Below, in pieces: positions 55,410 to 64,000 of a stretch of DNA of 64,000 nt. The position numbers and the translations under genes were made by a program. Location: NCBI GenBank assembly GCA_002989075.1, contig PSQN01000004.1, positions 1,860,001 to 1,924,000 on the forward strand. Reading direction: 5' to 3'. Below the pieces are notes generated by a model, which did not search any database, had not been told where the DNA came from, and saw only the letters and a program-made list of their open reading frames with translations. The DNA comes from Arthonia radiata. Its lineage: Eukaryota > Ascomycota > Arthoniomycetes > Arthoniales > Arthoniaceae. Positions within the stretch are counted from its first letter, which is position 1. Each line of letters begins with the position of its first letter.

Positions 55410-58400
55410 TTAACGCCAGATATTCTTTGGCCTGCTCGCCAAGCTGCCTCTATTCACTCCTCCACCCGCCATATTCACGCTCATCCTGTTCGACCCACTC
55501 GAACCCCTCGATCCTGGCCGTGATGTCGCGCGCTCCTCCGACATGGTCACCCTCCTTCCGTTCATCGCCTCGTTCTTCATGATGGGTGTCGAGCGAGGGC
55601 TGAGCGTACTATGCCTAATAGCAGGGTCCCTGTCGTGCTTCATCATGCGGCGAGCCTGGTTGCCGGCAAATAGTGAGATCTCGCTGTTGCTGTCCGGTGG
55701 GCTGTGTGAGCCGGCTGTGGGTGGACTGCGCCGTCGATGAACGCGCTCCGAATCGCGGATCGATTGGCGGCGAGACATGGACGCGCGCTTGATGGCGGCT
55801 TTGACTTGCTTGTTTTCGTCATCTGTAGAATCTGAAGAGCTCGTGTTGATGTTTTCCTTTAGCGTCGAGGCGGTCGAGGGAGGTGGCATCATCTCGTGAG
55901 ATCTGCGGCCAGCAGCTTTATTGACGGCGACTTCTTGCAAAGGTGATGGTTCGGGTGAGGAAGACATTGGGTTCGCCAGCTTAGAGTGTGGAGAACCGTT
56001 GCCTTTCCGGGAGAGGAAGCCTGTCTGGAATCGTCCATTCTTCGGCTTCGTATCAAAGGTAGGGTGTGGTGGTGTAGGAATAGGTGACGAGTTTATGTCG
56101 GACTCGTGCAGGTAGTCAGGACGTGGCTTCGGCGGTAGTGTCTCAAACGTGCTGTCTGAGGAAGGCTGGGCTGGCGTCAAATCCTGTTTTTGCGGTGTCT
56201 GAGACCACTCCGCGAGGGTGCCGTCCTCAGTGTCGTCTCGCCACCGAACCGCCCTTTTCGCGGGCGACTTCTTCTTAGGTGTGAATGAGACGCCCTTTCG
56301 TGGCGTGCCCAGTTTTATGCGTCTACGCGGTGAAGCTTTGGCTGGCGAGCCACTGAAGCGTGCCGGATTTGCTACCGGCGGAACCACACTTTGACGCTTC
56401 ATTGGCGACGGCTTCACCAGATTCTCGGCGCGTTTCCTCTTCGGTGTACCTGTCTTTGTTGGTGGAAAGGCCTCCATGACCGGCAATGACCCGTCCGGCT
56501 TCACAACATGGTTCGTTGCCTCCGTACAAGCGTTGAGCATGCGCTTCAGGAAGTCTCTGCCTGTGCGCATAGCTTGCTCTTCGTCCATTGCCACGAGTTG
56601 ATCGATCATGCATATAGTTTCAAAGTGTGCTCGTAACAGTGCCTGCATAATTGCAGTATCACCTTGCTTTTCCTGCTCCAACACAGCTGACTGGAGTTCG
56701 CTTTCAGCCTTGCTCTTGAGTACTTCAGCTTCCCTTTGCAGGGCTTCCCGATCACTGTGGTCCGTAACGCCCTCGATCTCGTCGAGCTGCTTGAGACCGG
56801 TTTGCAATGCTGTATCGATGGCACGCTGCCACGTCGTCTTGCTGAGTCGACTATGATAGTGTGACCTGCTTTGCTCGAGCTCCATGAGGATGCCATTGGC
56901 CGTTTTGCGCATTGTTTGAAGATTCCGAGGTGGCTCTGAATCTTCGCGCGCTTCGCATGGGTAGTCCAAGGCTGCGAGCCAGGAGTTGAGGCTAGCAATG
57001 CGCCTCTCAATCTGACGCAACTTCTTTGCCGCACTGACTCTTTCCTGTCTTTCTGCTTGACAATGATCGTACGAGTTTCGCAGCCGAGCAACAGCCTCTC
57101 GAATGATGGTCTCTTTCTTCCCGCTTTGCTTCTTAAACTTACCGAACGCGATCGTCTCGAACTCCTTTTGCTGTGCTTTGAGTTCATTGATCATATGCAT
57201 TTGCTCATCAATCTTCTTCAAGAAGTCCTTGACGTGGCGATTGACGTTGTACACATTGCGCGTCACCTTCGTCTGAATGTTCTTGGCCCTATTGGCGTAG
57301 CGTAGGGTATTCTGAGTCTCGTCGAAGTGCGCGCTCGACGGACTGACGCATACGATCATGACCGTCTTGCAGTTGCCACCTAGAGAGAACTTGAGCAATC
57401 GCGTGAGTTTAGAATTCCGGTACGGTATGTGATTCTTTCGACGGGGATCGCAAAGCGCGTTGATACAGCTCCCGAGCGCGAGCAAAGACTTGTTGATGTT
57501 GGCTCCTTCTGTCAACCGTTCTCCTCGATTCTGTGTTGCGCTCGCACGTTCGCTGCCCGCCAAGTCGATGATGCTCAAAGTTGCCATTGTGTGGGGCTCG
57601 TTGATGTCGGCGTTACGGTCCTTCTGTGACACATTGATCTGTAAGACAGCGTGTGATCGCGAAGATGTAGCGTTGGCTTCCGTAGGAGACTGCGTTCGAT
57701 TTTCATTGCCGTGAACGATCATGTCCATGACTTCTTGGACCTGCATGCACAGTCAGGACGTGTTTGAAGACGTGCGAGTAGAGGTACTCACGTTCTGAGG
57801 ATGGTGACTTGAGAGGCCCGCCACCGAGACTGCATGGTTGGCATCTTCACGCAGCATCAAGCCACCTTTGCGTTCTCCTGGGACTAGCAAGTCCCTTATG
57901 GTCTCATTGTAGATCTCGAGGTACGACAAGGAGATCTCGGTGACCTTTTCCTCATGCACGTCCGCGATCCTTTCGAACAATTCCTGCATTGTAAGGAAGA
58001 TGATTCCAGGTTGTTGCAACGTACCACTGCTCCTCTGTCAGCTTTGCCCCATATTCATGTTTCCGTGGGCTGATTCTTACGTGATCGTGTGTGTCTTTCC
58101 ACAACCCGTAGCACCATAAGCGAAGACGGTGGCGTTGTAGCCATTGGTGACATTGTCCAGCAAGCCTTTCGTCGTCGCCTCATACACATCTCCCTGCGCT
58201 GTGTTCTCATCGAAGACCTTGTCGAAGCAAAATGTCTGATCTTTAACTCTCTTTCCACCACCAGGGACGACAAACTTGGTGAAGCGTTGAGCCGGATTGT
58301 CTTCCGGAGGGTCAAAGACACTAGACATTATGATCAGCGGGTATTAATGTACGCAATAGGATCTTGCATACGTACAGGCATCTGTCGTCTACGACCTTAA

Positions 58401-58581
58401 TTATTGGCCGAAGTCCTTTTTGTGACAGCTTCGGTGTTTGGGTAGCAGCAAGTGATCCGTCACCGAGGAATAAGGGCCCGTCGTCGGTTTTCGTCAATTG
58501 CGCTGCTTCACGAATGGTGAAAGGCCGGACGCGGACTGCTACTGAGATTGAGGAAGCTCCTTCGAATCCAGGCGCGGCCAT
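55410..58581 (-). CDS. kip3: Kinesin-8 (Kip3-type) motor protein
   Basis: A microtubule plus-end motor and depolymerase acting in mitosis and nuclear positioning. Four exons: 58581-58376, 58320-58081, 58026-57792 and 57740-55410 (1003 aa); introns are 51-55 nt. The motor domain (about 10-400) has the P-loop [10 protein letters not shown] interrupted by intron 2 at THTIT-GTLQQPG, switch I NATSSRSH, and switch [11 protein letters not shown]. Other hallmarks are [12 protein letters not shown] and [20 protein letters not shown], and the neck [17 protein letters not shown], which is typical of kinesin-8 rather than kinesin-3 or -7. Coiled coils follow (about 410-640). A basic, Ser/Pro-rich tail with many SP/TP sites ([17 protein letters not shown] and others) may bind tubulin and be phosphorylated. 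No neighbouring gene is functionally linked. Confidence 0.94.
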
Positions 58582-59020
58582 TCTTCAAATGTTCCTCTCT
58601 TCGCGCTCCCCTCACAAGCCAGGATGCTGAAGGGACGACAATGTAGTTGTGATTTTGGAAGCCGTTGTCAAGCTTGAATCTGGATTTTGGGGCAAGCGTG
58701 GGGGGCGTGGAAGATGTCGGTACGATTCGGTCAATCGAAGGGCTATGTTTAACTCCATGTGTACATGCGTCACTCGCAGTTGCCCCGGGCAACGCACGAT
58801 TTAGCGTTGTTGGTCCTCCTCCCCTTTTTACCTTCACGCTTTGAATACGCGCACAATTATGTCTAGCTTTTTGCGAACCAGTCTCTCAAGAGGAGGTTGC
58901 TGCCCTTCAAATTCGCATGCTGTCGAGCAAGCTCTGCTTGTACCATTGTGGGGCCTTACATTTGCCCGTTGATCTTCCTATGAAACCGCCAGACGGTGGA
59001 CTCTTGCGCCAGCTCTCTTT
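58582..59020. other. Intergenic region
   Basis: Upstream region of the kinesin gene and downstream region of the next minus-strand gene. No gene recognised. Confidence 0.5.
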
Positions 59021-59491
59021 TCACTCTTGGTCGTCATAGCTCGGCATCACAACATCCCACTGATCATCCAATGCCGGATCATAGTCCTCGTCCTCGTCCG
59101 TCCTGAACTTATACGCCACCACACTCCCATCCTTCAACCCCGCTGCCTTCGGATTCGCCTCTTTCAGCTTCAGCTCGACTTCGCCCGGCTTCCGCTTCCT
59201 GCCGACGTTCTCGTTGCCTGTGATGATATCCCCAGATCGGTCTGTGACGCTTGTGAAGCCCTTGTCGATGTTATGTAGGTCATTTGGGCGCGCGAGGTAG
59301 ATGTGGGAGGCTTCGGAAGGAATCGGCTGGCCGTTGATTTTACCGTCGGGATGCGTCTGGTGGAGAGCACGCAAGAGTTCCTGCTTGAGCGTCTCGAAAG
59401 ATTGGAGGGGTTCGGCGTGGAGAATGATGGTGTTCTTGTGGTTCTTGAACTTCAGTGTGAAAGTGGTCTGTGAGGGCGCAGTAGGTGCCAT
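59021..59491 (-). CDS. Small protein with a possible ubiquitin-like N-terminal fold
   Basis: An intronless 156-aa protein. The N-terminal ~75 residues have a strand/strand/helix pattern (TFTLKFKNHKNTIIL, then SFETLKQELLRALHQTH) reminiscent of ubiquitin-like folds, followed by IYLARPNDLHNIDKGF. The second half is charged, with GRKRKPGEVELKLKEA and an acidic tail (TDEDEDYDPALDDQWD). No catalytic motif. I know no named family for it; similar short proteins are annotated as hypothetical in filamentous fungi. It is divergent from the CorA-like gene, 260 bp away. Confidence 0.82.
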   Translation of the reverse strand: MAPTAPSQTTFTLKFKNHKNTIILHAEPLQSFETLKQELLRALHQTHPDGKINGQPIPSEASHIYLARPNDLHNIDKGFTSVTDRSGDIITGNENVGRKRKPGEVELKLKEANPKAAGLKDGSVVAYKFRTDEDEDYDPALDDQWDVVMPSYDDQE

Positions 59492-59751
59492 TTCGAAGTC
59501 TCATAAAGCGCAGGTATCTACTCTTGCATTTGCGATGTTTGCGATGTATGCGGACGGTCTCATCAGATATAGAAGACCATGTTGGACGATTCCGCAAAAG
59601 GCGTGAATCTTGTCTTCATCGGCTGCACACCACCAGGGTAGGCGCAAATACCCAAAATCTGCACTACTAAACATGGACGGCATACCAATGAGAGAATCAG
59701 GTATGCTGTAACATACAATTGATCTGAGCTACGTAAAACCCGCCATAAGCC

Positions 59752-61207
59752 ATGGAAGGCTTATGCGAGTTAATGTCTGATTACGAAGTCCGCCGCGAGT
59801 TCATCAAATCTGACGCCCCTCTAAATGTGCTGCAATTCAACACACAAACTACGACAGACCATTTGTCTCAATCATCTTCATACGATGAGAGTGAGCTGCT
59901 TGAGAACCTAGCTTCAGACGCAGAGGCATTCAGACAGTCGTGCGAGCACGCCGGACTCCTACAACTGGTTCACATCCCTCGCGGTAATGGCTGGACGATA
60001 CACATGTCCCACCAGGTGTTCTCTGAGCTCTTAGTGCAGTTTGGTATGGACGATGCCATGCTGTATTTTACGACCCACTACTCGTTCGGATTCCATCACC
60101 TGAAACCTCTCAGAAGCAATCTCCACACGTTCTTTTTGGGGACAGTGATGTACATCCTCATTTGGTCGTTCGACCCTGATCACCGCATGACGAAGGGACT
60201 AGTACTCCCCCGCGTATCTACTCATTATGGCAGCGCGGCCACCGTCTTGAGTGGACTGCAGAAGCTTCTTGCTCGCTACAGAGAATACATCAATGATACT
60301 TGCTTGCTTGCATTTGTGGCGAGCATCCAACTTATCCACAGCGTTGATCAAGCTCTTCTCGACACGAGGCTACGCACTCATGAGATAGAGATTACGACCG
60401 GCCATGGCGCGGGCAAGACCCATCCTTCACATCTTTATACCCAATCTTCCGTTCTCAGTGTGTCGGAAATACTGAGACTATCTCAGGAAGTGGGTGGAAT
60501 ACTTGTCAATATCGCTAACGATACCCGACATTTAGAGATCATCTCCACTTTGCTCGCATTCTTGCTTCAACCTTCAAATCGGCAGGACCACCCATCCAAT
60601 GCTGGAGGTCAGCAGCACGACGCGGCTCATGCGTATTTTCAAGCTGAAGTTCCTATCATTCAAGTAATCGTGCGCAACGCGAAACAAACCTGCATGCTCT
60701 TTCAGGAGCGATTTCGAACCCATTCTAACGTTGTATGTGTTCCTACAGCCGACCGAGGGTATTTAAGACTAACATTAGATTCAGCTCTTCACCCTGTTGA
60801 CCCATAACGATGCCAGTACTAGTCTTGAGCTTGCTCATGCCAGCACGCAGCTCGGTTAGCATTGAATGAGTTCTTGTTGCACATCAAGTAATCAAGCTGA
60901 CTCTGGTACTTTAGCGGCCGCAGCGCGGAGGGATAGTTCCGCAATGAAGACAATCGCAGTCATGACCATGCTGTTCCTTCCAGGCACGTTCTTCTCTTCG
61001 CTCTTCGCGGTTCCATCGCTGCAATGGAATGCTACCAACGTTGTGGGGTCGAGATTCTGGATATATTGGGTGTTTACAATTCCCGCGACAATGCTGGTTT
61101 TTATAGCGTGGCTGTTTCTGACCAATTGGAAAGATTTGATGAAGATCGTTAATGGAAGAAGAGACGAGTACAAAACGCGGACAGCCAAGAACAATCTTCA
61201 ACCATAA
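59752..61207 (+). CDS. CorA-like magnesium channel family protein
   Basis: A membrane protein of the fungal CorA-like Mg2+ transporter group. Three exons: 59752-60732, 60785-60854 and 60915-61207 (447 aa). The introns carry CTAAC and CTGAC branch sites, and the joins give THSNV-LFTLLTHNDASTSLELAH and TQL-AAAARRDSSAMKTIAVMT. The soluble N-terminal domain (about 1-340) is the usual long cytosolic part. Two C-terminal membrane segments follow: SSAMKTIAVMTMLFLPGTFFSSLF and WIYWVFTIPATMLVFIAWLF, written here in part. The classical CorA GMN motif between them is not present; FAVPSLQW stands there instead, as in many fungal members. Ion specificity is therefore uncertain. The C-terminal tail is basic. 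Confidence 0.87.
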
Positions 61208-61792
61208 ACGAGGAGCACTGCATCAGTTTAACGTAGCCTGTATCATCGGTAGTATGACCGAGACTTACATGTGAGCGAGCGTGGAGGTTGGCTGGTATAC
61301 CAACTCGCTTCATGAGAGAGCAGTGGTATTAAGAATCATATAGAATCGGGCCATCCAATCAGTCTATGCCATTGAGTAGTATCAACTCATCTTGACGAGG
61401 GAAAAGCTGTTAAAGATGGCCATTGGAGCGGTATGTTGGTATACGAAAATCACGAGATAGCGAAGCTCAAGTAGCCAGTTCGTGCACAGACCAGGTGTTC
61501 ACCTCCTCCATTAGAAGATTCCAAACTCCAATCCGTTGTATTCGAGTACGCATGAATCTCGTAACTTGTGGCTTCTATGCATGTTTGACACGATTCGCTC
61601 TGTCCATCGCTGGCCTTTCCCTCATACACAGCCAAGCCATGTGACGCCGTCCCACTTCGCGCAGGTCTGCACGTACCACCAACCACCGTCTCCAACTCTA
61701 AGGCTATCCACCCACGTCTTCGCGCCTCAGTCCTCCGCATCTAGAAGGCGTGCGCAATGAAATAATCACACCAACCACTCCCACTCCCAAAA
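61208..61792. other. Intergenic region, promoter of the Tim17-type gene
   Basis: No gene; a short pyrimidine-rich leader immediately precedes the next start codon. Confidence 0.5.
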
Positions 61793-62404
61793 ATGGATCT
61801 TTCACCCCTACCAACTCCCATCCCCACCACCCCCCAAACCCACGAACGCTTCTCCCTCTCCCCCCTTCCCCGCCTCTTCACCGGTGGCGCCCTCGCCTAC
61901 GCCACTGGCACATTCCTCGGCCTCACCCACGGCTCCCGCACCGCCGCCCTCCGCTTCCGCGCCGAGAACTCCCACCGCCTCCCCACCAACAACCGCGGCT
62001 GGTACCTCTACCACCGCTCCAAGAACACCTACGTCCTCCGCCACGCGCTTACAGAGGGGAACCGCATGGGCTGGCGGCTTGCACCCTGGGTGGTGCTCTT
62101 CTTCGGGGTGGAGGAGTCGGTGGATACGCTGAGGCTTGGGGAGGGCGGCGGGGATGAAAGGAAGGATTTTCTGAGTACCACGGTCGCAGGCCTGACGGTC
62201 GCGGGGGCATTTAGTACGTGGAGAGGTTTGGAGATGGGGATGGCGGCGAGGATGGCGCGGTTGGGGCTGGGCGTGGGCGTGGGCTTTGGGTTGGCGCAGG
62301 ATGCGTTGCATCTTTGGAAGGGGCAGCGGTTGGCGTGGGTGGAGTTGGGGAGGAGAATGGTGGGGCTGGGCAGGGCGGAAGGGAGGTTGAGGGAGGGGAC
62401 GTGA
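61793..62404 (+). CDS. Tim17/Tim22/Tim23-type mitochondrial membrane protein
   Basis: An intronless 203-aa protein, Gly-rich with several membrane segments. Recognisable stretches include RLFTGGALAYATGTFLGLTHGS, GNRMGWRLAPWVVLFFGVEESVDTLR, and FLSTTVAGLTVAGAFSTWRG followed by a Gly-rich LGLGVGVGFGLAQDAL helix. This recalls the PRAT (Tim17/22/23) architecture of four Gly-containing helices seen in inner-membrane translocase components and related inner-membrane proteins. The N-terminus is Pro/Thr-rich. The exact subfamily is not resolved; it could be an assembly factor of the respiratory chain rather than a translocase subunit. Confidence 0.8.
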   Translation: MDLSPLPTPIPTTPQTHERFSLSPLPRLFTGGALAYATGTFLGLTHGSRTAALRFRAENSHRLPTNNRGWYLYHRSKNTYVLRHALTEGNRMGWRLAPWVVLFFGVEESVDTLRLGEGGGDERKDFLSTTVAGLTVAGAFSTWRGLEMGMAARMARLGLGVGVGFGLAQDALHLWKGQRLAWVELGRRMVGLGRAEGRLREGT

Positions 62405-63232
62405 GTGCATGGGGTAGAAGGGAAAGAGAATACAATCGTAAGATTTGACGTCTGGGAATACATTGAAAAAGTCTATGATGATCAGCCGAAAGCACGGCTG
62501 TGTACGCGCTGATAAGAACATTACGCGCATTAAAAGCATTGGACAAAGAGCGATTCGTCGTTGAAGGTTAGGAGTTGGAGAGCAAGAAGTGACACAGTCA
62601 AACAAACATCAGTCGACTAGAAGGGTCAAATCAGTGATTCAGACGTTCTGTATTCGTCCTTCTGTCAGGATGCTGGCGGCACATAGACAAGATTACGCGG
62701 GTGGAGCAAAGCAAGCAAAGACTCGAGCAGTGACAACCGCTCACAAGAAGTCGCGTGCATGCTCAAGCGCCGGCGGATTGCACCTCGAGACACTTTCTAT
62801 AAGCACAGGAGCATCGGGTAGGGTGAGATGGGGCGCAGGTATGGGAGAGCTGCTTGAGAGAAACAGTTGACGTTCTGATCATATGGGAGCAGATTGACAT
62901 GGCGTCTGTCAAGTGGGATGGCTGAAGCGAGGCAGAGCCGCAGGAGAGTAGTGAGTGATGGACGCTTGCTAGCATATGGCTTCGAGCACAGCGAGGTGGG
63001 ACGACTTTGAAGCAGACTTAGTAAAGATGTAGTCTTGATCTGGCTGAGACGTGCATGTAGTTCAACGCATTCTCGGGTATGTGACCGTCGTTGGTACCTG
63101 TGAAAAGTTGACCGGATGTGGTCGCTGGCATAGCTCTATCTCTATAGTAAGAGCGGTTCAGTGTAGTCGTCTCGGTCGTCATAAGCAGTCGTACCTATTC
63201 GTACACATTACATACTCATACAAATGCAGCCG
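62405..63232. other. Intergenic region between convergent genes
   Basis: The 3' regions of the Tim17-type and prenylcysteine-oxidase-like genes. Short frames only; nothing recognised. Confidence 0.5.
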
Positions 63233-64000
63233 TTACAGCTCACCCTCCTCACGCGCCTTGTAATCATTTGCTATTCCCTGCTGCTCCTTCTGCCAACCAT
63301 CTGCCTAGGGAGAAAATGTCAGCACAGTTTCTTCCCAAGGTCTTTCAGGTTCCAAACAAAGTGTCTGGAGCCAGCGCCAGCGCGCTAGCTGCCTGACAAA
63401 GGTTGTAAGGCAACAGAAGGGAATGCCTGGATGCTCTAAGACTTACCATCATTTTCGCGACATTCTTACCCATAAGCGCACTCGTCTCCATCGTACTGAT
63501 GAAGCCTTCTATGGCGCCTGTATACCACAAGCCATCACCACCTCCTGTCTTGCCATCAAGTCGCAACGGCTCGAAGGTGTCTCGCGGATATTCGATAGGA
63601 TAGCTGAGCCACTTTTTGCGGTACATCCAGGTGATGTCGCCATCGCTGATGCTGTCGTCGGACTGCAGCTCGAGGTCGAAGAGCCTTGCGAGGAAGGCGT
63701 CAGAAACGGATGTAGGCGTGAATATCTTGTAGAGCAGCTCAGGGTTGCCTGTGGTCGGGTGAGTTACCGCGCGAAGGGTGGAAACAGAGAAGAACTCGGG
63801 TATCTGGTCCTTGCACTCGATGCTACCTGGCGGCTGGGCGCAGTCGGGCATTGTAGTCAAGAAGGTCGTCGGCACCGCGTCAATCTGACTGAGATTGAAG
63901 TAGTCGCGGGATAGTGGTAGAGCTGTCGTGAATAGCGTCACGTGCAGTGTCCTGTACTCATCGTTCCTGGGCATGTGCTTCAGGTCGGCAGCACTCCAGT
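63233..64000 (-). CDS. Prenylcysteine oxidase-like protein, 5' part cut by window edge
   Basis: The flavin enzyme of this family cleaves prenylcysteine released from degraded prenylated proteins. Two exons are visible: 64000-63447 (entering from the right edge in frame; ATG at 63974 is internal) and 63304-63233. The C-terminal prenylcysteine-lyase region is clear: ITWMYRKKWLSYPIEYPRDTF, LWYTGAIEGFISTMETSALMGKNVA (in parts). The exon end KNVAKMM joins across a 142-nt intron to ADGWQKEQQGIANDYK and a TAA stop at 63233. This intron is an introner-like element. If it is retained, the frame adds 33 unrelated residues before a stop. The FAD-binding N-terminus lies outside the window. Lysosomal/vacuolar location is expected from the family. 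Confidence 0.87.
63305..63446 (-). repeat. Introner-like element acting as the last intron of the prenylcysteine-oxidase-like gene
   Basis: A 142-nt intron on the minus strand with donor GTAAGT, CTGAC branch-like site about 15 nt before the end, and acceptor CCCTAG. Removing it restores the reading frame to a nearby stop codon. It shares the blocks CTTAGAGCATCCAGGCATTC, GGCAGCTAGCGCGCTGGC, CTTTGTTTGGAACCTGAA and ACTGTGCTGACATTTTC with the units at 22980-23261 and 26274-26557. Shared sequence between an intron and dispersed units outside recognised genes is the defining mark of introner-like elements. The central near-palindrome can fold into a stable hairpin. Confidence 0.88.

Overview
This window looks like nuclear DNA of a filamentous ascomycete, most likely a Dothideomycete. 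The genes are compact with short introns (about 45-160 nt), GT..AG borders and CTAAC/CTGAC branch sites. The gene set is also typical: a fungal grainyhead/CP2 factor, a composite C2H2 + Zn2Cys6 regulator, a GPI-type GH79 enzyme, the PP28 phosphoprotein and COP9 subunit 1. A family of about 141-142 bp units with intron borders matches the introner-like elements (ILEs) described from Dothideomycetes. The clade is inferred from these features; no species is claimed.

Layout from left to right: an edge-truncated coiled-coil protein (-); an SDR with an altered active site (+); a long, probably mitochondrial PPR-like protein (-); mitochondrial asparaginyl-tRNA synthetase (+); an MRS3/4-like mitochondrial iron carrier (+); a gene-poor 3.4 kb stretch; a grainyhead-like transcription factor (+); a gene-poor 2 kb stretch; an unknown disordered protein (-); an acyl-protein thioesterase-like hydrolase (+); an NAD-epimerase-like gene with a frameshift (+), followed by a tandem ILE array; a retinol-dehydrogenase-type SDR (-); a small secreted protein (-), with a second ILE array upstream; a CMD/AhpD-like protein (+); the C2H2-C2H2-Zn2Cys6 regulator (-); a 3.9 kb gene-poor stretch; an HNH-motif protein (-); a haloacid dehalogenase (+); PP28 (+); a sugar/polyol transporter (+); a Sec7-PH ARF exchange factor (+); CSN1 (-); a GH79 glycosidase (+); kinesin-8 (-); a small possibly ubiquitin-like protein (-); a CorA-like channel (+); a Tim17-type membrane protein (+); and an edge-truncated prenylcysteine-oxidase-like gene (-) whose last intron is a 142-nt ILE.

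There is no operon logic; these are independently transcribed housekeeping, signalling and transport genes. Several touch mitochondria (PPR-like protein, AsnRS, iron carrier, Tim17-like protein), but their dispersal suggests no functional cluster. The most interesting signal is the ILE family. One copy is a working-looking intron, with the reading frame closing across it, and two head-to-tail arrays lie outside recognised coding sequence. In the two clean junctions an acceptor-like AG is followed directly by the next unit's GTAAG.

Exon coordinates were worked out by hand from reading frame, splice signals and family conservation. They are reliable where a conserved motif spans the junction and less so where noted.
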